DNA of 64,000 nt. Origin: Brucella daejeonensis. Its GTDB lineage: Bacteria; Pseudomonadota; Alphaproteobacteria; Rhizobiales; Rhizobiaceae. This document shows positions 60,447 to 64,000 of the stretch, in pieces. How positions within the stretch are numbered: position 1 is the stretch's first letter; each line of letters opens with the position of its first letter. The notes under the pieces are model-generated. The model worked only from the letters and a program-made list of their open reading frames with translations, was not told the origin of the DNA and did no database searches. A program made the translations under genes and the position numbers. The stretch spans positions 284,531-348,530 of the forward strand of contig NZ_JACIJG010000003.1 in assembly GCF_014199265.1 (NCBI RefSeq), written 5' to 3'.

Positions 60447-61235
60447 TCATATCCCACCGTACCAGTCATATCCATAGTCCTCCCAATAGCCGCCCTTTCC
60501 ACCCTGAATATTTGCGAAACTCGACACGAGTTCGATCGATTTGATGTATTTGCTCATCTTATATCCGAGCTGTCTTTCAACGCGCAGGCGAAGCGGAGCC
60601 CCGTTCTCCACAGGAAGGGCGCGGCCGTTGAGGCCATAGGCCAAAATGGTCTGCGGATGACGGGCTTCGATCAGGTCTATACTACCGTAAAAGGACGCTG
60701 GCCCCCGCGCATTGTCGGTTCTGTCGAAGCAGTGGAAGACGACAAAGCGCGCGGATGGCGCGGGACGTACCGCATCGAGAATCTGGCTCAAGGGAACGCC
60801 TGTCCATTTGGCGATTGTACTCCAGCCTTCCACGCAGTCGTGGCGGGTGATCTGGGTACGCCTTGGCATGTTGCGCAACTCCTCCAGCGAAAAACCTGCC
60901 GGTTTTTCCACGAGACCTGTTACCTGCAACACATAGTCTGAGAAATCGGCAGCGCGAAGTGCTTCATATTCTTCTGTCGCAGGATTGGTTTCACCATTCG
61001 GTTTTTGACCCTGACGCAGCTCGCTTTCCCCATATTCCCTTGCAAGAGCACTATGTCCCTGCAGTTGCCGTTGAATGCGGTAGGTCAGGTCGTTCGCCTT
61101 TTCGAGGACGTGCCGCGTAACGCTTTCGTTGTCGCCGACAAAATCGAAAGCATCACAACCGCTCAATACAATGGAGGAGGCCGCAGCTCCGGAAAAGGAA
61201 AGGAACCGACGTCTGGAAATGTTCAGTTTGCTCAT
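60447..61235 (-). CDS. yedY1: YedY1-type molybdopterin methionine-sulfoxide reductase
   Basis: A 262-residue sulfite-oxidase-fold protein (MsrP/YedY group). The N-terminus has a twin-arginine motif (ISRRRFLSFSG) followed by a lipobox SIVLSGC, so it is probably a Tat-exported lipoprotein. The molybdenum-ligand cysteine is C134 in TRHDCVEGWSTIAKWTG; later GRALPVENGAPLRLRVERQLGYK is family-typical. It overlaps the cytochrome-b gene stop by 4 bases (ATGA). In Azospira, YedY1 reduces oxidised MrpX; the same gene set is present here. Confidence 0.88.
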   Translation of the reverse strand: MSKLNISRRRFLSFSGAAASSIVLSGCDAFDFVGDNESVTRHVLEKANDLTYRIQRQLQGHSALAREYGESELRQGQKPNGETNPATEEYEALRAADFSDYVLQVTGLVEKPAGFSLEELRNMPRRTQITRHDCVEGWSTIAKWTGVPLSQILDAVRPAPSARFVVFHCFDRTDNARGPASFYGSIDLIEARHPQTILAYGLNGRALPVENGAPLRLRVERQLGYKMSKYIKSIELVSSFANIQGGKGGYWEDYGYDWYGGI

Positions 61236-62044
61236 GGATGCCTGTCCTCATTCTTCTCTGGAAGGTCGGCGCGATACCAACCGGAAATCATCGATCGCAT
61301 TTCGTTGATCGGACCTGCCGCAAACACCATCGCGATGTGTATGATGAAGAATGTCGAAAGAAGGAAAACGGCTAGAAAATGAAGAGTGCGGGCTGTCTGG
61401 CGCCCACCGAGCCATTCCGTTAGCGGCAGTACGGCATCCATGCCGGGAGACATGGCCAGCCCCGTAACGACAGTCATGGGGAAAAGGCCGAAAAGCACCA
61501 CAAAATATGTCAGTTTCTGGATAGGATTGTATGTTTTTCCGTGGTGAAAGCGGAGTTTCAGATGGTTGAGAAAATCGCCGGGCAGGCTCTTTATATCCAA
61601 CGCAGATGGCAGCAGATCATTCTTTAGATGCCGGTTCAAAACACTACTGACAAACCATAGCATGAGGGTGCCCACCAGAACCCAGGCGAAGAAGAAGTGA
61701 ACCACGCGCCCGGTTGCCAGATCGCGATAGGACGGAATGGTCAACGCTGGGGGAAATGCCTGATAGGCGGGAGCACTTGTGGCTCCCGATACGCCGAGAA
61801 AACCGGTGGTCTGGAAGCTTTTGCCCAAGATATCGACACGCCCCTCAGGGCCGCTTTCGCCGTCGACGGCATAAATTGCCAGAACGGCATTATCGTAGTC
61901 GAAACCGGATTCGTTACCGAAATAGAGCGTGGGGTGCGCATTGAATATCTGCAACCCCGACAGCAGCAGAAAGAAAAGGCTTGCAGCCCAAATCCAGTGT
62001 GTAAGGCGCGTCAGCAGGCGCTGGCGATAGACGAGCTGTTTCAT
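61232..62044 (-). CDS. yedZ1: YedZ1-type cytochrome b membrane subunit
   Basis: A 270-residue membrane protein of the cytochrome b561/formate-dehydrogenase-gamma type. Hydrophobic segments are THWIWAASLFFLLLSGLQIF, VVHFFFAWVLVGTLMLWFV, YFVVLFGLFPMTVVTGLAM and LHFLAVFLLSTFFIIHIAMVF. Histidines at RLTHW, RVVHF, RTLHF and FIIHI are positioned as haem ligands. A periplasmic loop of about 60 residues follows helix 1. The start at 62044 is the first good ATG; upstream codons are not protein-like. It should carry quinol electrons to YedY1. Confidence 0.86.
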   Translation of the reverse strand: MKQLVYRQRLLTRLTHWIWAASLFFLLLSGLQIFNAHPTLYFGNESGFDYDNAVLAIYAVDGESGPEGRVDILGKSFQTTGFLGVSGATSAPAYQAFPPALTIPSYRDLATGRVVHFFFAWVLVGTLMLWFVSSVLNRHLKNDLLPSALDIKSLPGDFLNHLKLRFHHGKTYNPIQKLTYFVVLFGLFPMTVVTGLAMSPGMDAVLPLTEWLGGRQTARTLHFLAVFLLSTFFIIHIAMVFAAGPINEMRSMISGWYRADLPEKNEDRHP

Positions 62045-62104
62045 GATGTTGCGCTCCGGTAATTTGCCCGCCAATCCTGAGGGAAGACTGACGGGCCAGA
62101 ACAA

Positions 62105-62383
62105 TTACTGAGGCTTTTTCATAGCGTCGGACTGCATCGCGTCCTGTTTCATGGCGTCGCTCTTCATCGCTTTGTCGTCATGTTTCTTCATTTTCTTTTT
62201 TGTATCGCTATGCATGGCGTCATCTTTCATGGCGTCATGCTTGCCCATGGAATCCTTCTTCATGGTGTCAGACTTCATGGTGTCGGTTTTCATCGCGTCT
62301 TGCGCAAAAGAAACCGGCGTGAAAGATATAGCTGCAAGCAGGGCCAGCGCCGGAAGGACGACGATGTTCTGTTTGATGGTCAT
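62105..62383 (-). CDS. mrpX: Methionine-rich periplasmic peptide MrpX (pentapeptide MXKDX repeat protein)
   Basis: A 92-residue secreted protein. After a signal peptide (cut near SFAQ, about residue 27) the mature 65 residues are almost only Met, Lys, Asp, Ala, Ser and Thr, built from about ten imperfect (A/T)M(K)(x)D units such as AMKTD, TMKSD, AMKQD. It has 11 methionines and no cysteine. The start at 62383 follows AGGAGTATCGTC. In Azospira, MrpX scavenges hypochlorite by methionine oxidation and is recycled by YedY1. A GTAACC-N16-CGAA promoter lies 50-75 bases upstream. Confidence 0.88.
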   Translation of the reverse strand: MTIKQNIVVLPALALLAAISFTPVSFAQDAMKTDTMKSDTMKKDSMGKHDAMKDDAMHSDTKKKMKKHDDKAMKSDAMKQDAMQSDAMKKPQ

Positions 62384-62432
62384 GACGATACTCCTGTTCA
62401 TCTGGGCGCCAGCGGCGCGTAACGGGAGGCGT

Positions 62433-62458
62433 TTCGACAGACAAGGGCAAATGGTTAC
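62433..62458 (-). promoter_or_regulatory. ECF SigF-type promoter of mrpX-yedZ1-yedY1
   Basis: On the minus strand GTAACC (62458-62453) and CGAA (62436-62433) are separated by exactly 16 bases. This is the SigF promoter pattern I recall from Caulobacter. Expected start of transcription is near 62426, giving a leader of about 43 bases before mrpX. Confidence 0.75.
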
Positions 62459-62494
62459 ACCGATCACGGCGATGTGATCGCCTCGTCGGAAGAT

Positions 62495-62520
62495 GTAACC
62501 TTTTCCGCTTCTTTCACGAA
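62495..62520 (+). promoter_or_regulatory. ECF SigF-type promoter of sigF-nrsF (autoregulation)
   Basis: GTAACC (62495-62500) and CGAA (62517-62520) are separated by exactly 16 bases on the plus strand, mirroring the divergent promoter 37 bases away. Transcription should start near 62526-62528, which has consequences for the sigF start codon. Confidence 0.75.
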
Positions 62521-62521
62521 T

Positions 62522-63106
62522 ATGCCGGTGATTGGGAGTTGCAACCTGACCTATTCGAATGAAGAGAGGTTAAAAAAACTGATGATATTGGCGCTCGACG
62601 GAGACAAGGCAGCCTATCGGACCTTGCTTGAGGATTTGTCGCGCCGATTGAAGCCTTATTTTCTACGGCGACTTTTTGGAGACAAATCGCAAGCGGAAGA
62701 CCTCATTCAGGAGACGTTGCTGGCGATCCATACCCGACGCATAACCTATGATCGAGGCATGGCGTTTCTACCCTGGGTGAATGGAATTGCACATCACAAG
62801 CTTGTCGATCATCTACGCCGTCACGGGCGCGAGGCTGCTACATCTCTGGAAGAAGATGTTCCTGTGTCCGATGAAGCTGAAGCCGCCGACGCGCGCATGG
62901 ACGTGGACCGGATGTTGAGCGCTGTCCCAGAGCGCACTGCGGGTTTGATCCGCAAAGTAAAAATTGAGGGACAATCCATAGATGAAGCCGCACGGACTAC
63001 CGGCTTGAGCCAGAGCGCGGTCAAAGTCGCCATCCACCGCGGTCTTGCAACAATAGCGCAAAGATTTGGAGGCCAAAGATTTGGAGGCAAAGGGCGTGAC
63101 CGATGA
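62522..63106 (+). CDS. sigF: ECF RNA polymerase sigma factor (SigF, NrsF-associated)
   Basis: A sigma-70 ECF protein of up to 194 residues. Region 2 reads YFLRRLFGDKSQAEDLIQETLLAIHTRRITYDRGMAFLPWVNGIAHHKLVDHLRRHG; region 4 reads VPERTAGLIRKVKIEGQSIDEAARTTGLSQSAVKVAIHRGL. The start is uncertain. The frame is open from GTG 62474 and ATG 62522, but the promoter at 62495-62520 predicts a transcript beginning near 62528, where an in-frame GTG sits; ATG 62582 after GAGAGG is another option. It overlaps the anti-sigma gene by 11 bases. Confidence 0.9.
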   Translation: MPVIGSCNLTYSNEERLKKLMILALDGDKAAYRTLLEDLSRRLKPYFLRRLFGDKSQAEDLIQETLLAIHTRRITYDRGMAFLPWVNGIAHHKLVDHLRRHGREAATSLEEDVPVSDEAEAADARMDVDRMLSAVPERTAGLIRKVKIEGQSIDEAARTTGLSQSAVKVAIHRGLATIAQRFGGQRFGGKGRDR

Positions 63107-63731
63107 TCTGATTGACAAGCTGACAGCAGATGTCAAACCGATTGGCCCTCACGCAATGCGCCAGCTTTTCTTGCGTTATACGACGGGAGGTATTGCAGGC
63201 GGGCTTGCGATTATGCTGGGTTTCCTCGGCGCGCGTCACGATTTGCCGTTGGCGATGACGACAGCTGCCTATTGGATGAAATTCGGCTACGCAGTCCTGC
63301 TTTTATTAATACTGATCCCTGCATTATTCGCCTTGTCCCGGCCCGTTCGCACAGGATTGCACTGGTTACCGCTGGCCATACTTCTGGCTTGTCTTGCAGG
63401 TGCGGCATCAATCCAGTTGCTAAACGCCGGGCCCGGGCAAGCACAGGTGCTGATATGGGGACAAACTGCGTTGGTCTGTCCATGGCTGATTGTTCTCATC
63501 GCGCTTCCCACGCTCGCGCTCCTGCTCGCAGCCATACGCCGACTTGCACCGGCAAATCCTAGCCTTGCCGGTCTGGTTGCCGGTATTGTTTCGGGCGCTG
63601 TAGGAGTTCTCATCTATTCATTGCATTGTCCAGAGTCCGGAATGCCGTTTATTGCAATCTGGTATACGCTCGGCATCGCAATCACGGGTTTCCTCGGTAT
63701 GATTGGCGGGAAAATTTTCTTGCATTGGTGA
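63096..63731 (+). CDS. nrsF: NrsF-family (DUF1109) membrane anti-sigma factor
   Basis: A 211-residue protein with six predicted helices (for example GGIAGGLAIMLGFLGA, YAVLLLLILIPALFALS and VCPWLIVLIALPTLALLLA) after a cytoplasmic N-terminus of about 35 residues. A conserved late cysteine lies in YSLHCPESGMPFIAIWYTLGIA. The start is GTG 63096, nine bases after GGAGG and inside the sigF gene, indicating translational coupling. NrsF proteins hold SigF-type sigma factors at the membrane until metal or oxidant stress. Confidence 0.9.
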   Translation: MTDDLIDKLTADVKPIGPHAMRQLFLRYTTGGIAGGLAIMLGFLGARHDLPLAMTTAAYWMKFGYAVLLLLILIPALFALSRPVRTGLHWLPLAILLACLAGAASIQLLNAGPGQAQVLIWGQTALVCPWLIVLIALPTLALLLAAIRRLAPANPSLAGLVAGIVSGAVGVLIYSLHCPESGMPFIAIWYTLGIAITGFLGMIGGKIFLHW

Positions 63732-63738
63732 CTGAGAC

Positions 63739-63759
63739 GGCAATCAACTCTTGATTGCC
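63739..63759 (+). terminator. Stem-loop after nrsF
   Basis: GGCAATCAA pairs perfectly with TTGATTGCC around CTC, beginning 8 bases after the nrsF stop. There is no T-run after it, so it may act as an mRNA stabiliser or a Rho-dependent end. Confidence 0.5.
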
Positions 63760-63895
63760 ACCCGGTTCGCCGCCGCGTCATCATCACTTTCCCTACTTTC
63801 CGTTACACGGAGTTTATCCACCCAGAACGATGGCCAACTCGCGCGCCCAATAAAGGGCGCTGCCATAATATGGCTGCCACAGCGGCGGGCCGCTT

Positions 63896-64000
63896 TGACC
63901 TGAGCCCCTAAAATTTCTCCAAGATTTGGTAGAGTCCGTCGCAATCAAGGAGGCGGACGGAATGAAGCGTTCCCGGTTCGCAGAAGAACAGATCATCGGA
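63896..64000 (+). mobile_element. Left end of an IS3-family insertion sequence
   Basis: TGACCTGAGCCCC at 63896 starts an IS3-like terminal repeat. The leader GGTAGAGTCCGTCGCAATC and ribosome site GGAGGCGGACGGA lead to the orfA start at 63962. The element continues beyond the window. Confidence 0.8.
63962..64000 (+). CDS. IS3-family transposase OrfA, 3'-truncated by window edge
   Basis: Thirteen codons are visible, reading MKRSRFAEEQIIG, the highly conserved N-terminus of IS3-family OrfA helix-turn-helix proteins (KRSRFTEEQIIG-type). OrfA is normally about 90 residues and is followed by orfB through a -1 frameshift; both lie outside the window. Confidence 0.88.
   Translation, partial: MKRSRFAEEQIIG

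Noticed and set aside
62105..62300. Repeated ATGGCGTC-like units that could be read as a tandem repeat or CRISPR-like array
   Set aside because: The periodicity is about 15 bases and encodes the MXKDX peptide repeats of mrpX; there are no spacers.
62151..62477. Small hydrophobic frame opposite mrpX (MASLFIALSSCFFIFFF)
   Set aside because: It is the complement of the Lys/Met/Asp repeat codons of mrpX, which has a signal peptide, ribosome site and promoter.
63744..63944. Minus-strand frames next to the IS3 end (ending IKS at 63744 or LGG at 63814)
   Set aside because: They could be the tail of a gene cut by the IS3 insertion, but I recognise no family and there is no start inside the window, so I did not annotate a gene.

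Overview
The window is 64 kb of dense alphaproteobacterial DNA. Gene content, codon use and short dispersed palindromic repeats suggest Rhizobiales, most likely the Brucella/Ochrobactrum group, on an accessory or secondary-chromosome region rich in sugar catabolism. This assignment is inference: no rRNA or other taxonomic marker is present. I see no tRNA, rRNA or CRISPR array.

Layout. (1) 1-3610: the tail of a polar amino-acid ABC transporter operon, an Asp/Glu racemase-family gene, the C-terminal relic of an FAD oxidoreductase and an IS6 scrap. (2) 3646-7035: a D-threonate-type acid-sugar locus (DUF1537 kinase plus PdxA2) with a divergent DeoR regulator. (3) 7389-8606: two tandem secreted cytochrome P460-family proteins behind overlapping palindromes. 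(4) 8767-15529: an arabinofuranoside locus (CUT1 ABC transporter, GH51 enzyme, ArsR-type regulator). (5) 15792-23404: a second CUT1 transporter divergent from a ROK repressor, followed by a ThuB/ThuA-like pair, then IS6 and IS5 relics. (6) 24163-33688: a ribose-type ABC transporter, DJ-1 protein and GntR regulator, divergent from an Ldh / Fe-ADH / ALDH / hydrolase operon of unknown substrate. (7) 33745-46259, all minus strand: a third CUT1 transporter with two dehydrogenases, then a complete erythronate/threonate pathway (DenD, LtnD, OtnK, OtnC, OtnI) and its GntR regulator. (8) 46806-60078: a thiosulfate-oxidation (sox) cluster bracketed by inverted IS6-family remnants. (9) 60447-63731: a SigF/NrsF reactive-chlorine-type stress module (YedY1, YedZ1, methionine-rich MrpX). 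(10) 63896-64000: the left end of an IS3-family element.

How the genes work together. The two acid-sugar loci together should convert D-threonate, L-threonate and D-erythronate to dihydroxyacetone phosphate. The sox block encodes periplasmic SoxXA, SoxYZ, SoxB and SoxCD, with thiol-disulfide helpers (SoxV, SoxW, SoxS), a SoxR repressor and two YeeE/YedE sulfur transporters, but no soxE. In the final module two divergent promoters both fit GTAACC-N16-CGAA, so one ECF sigma factor probably drives its own operon and the mrpX-yedZ1-yedY1 methionine-sulfoxide repair operon.

The strongest leads are the sox cluster as an IS6-bracketed mobile block with a SoxR that lacks one expected cysteine, the SigF/MrpX module with its paired promoters, the P460 pair with nested operators, and the dispersed palindromes that supply stop codons and intra-operon hairpins.
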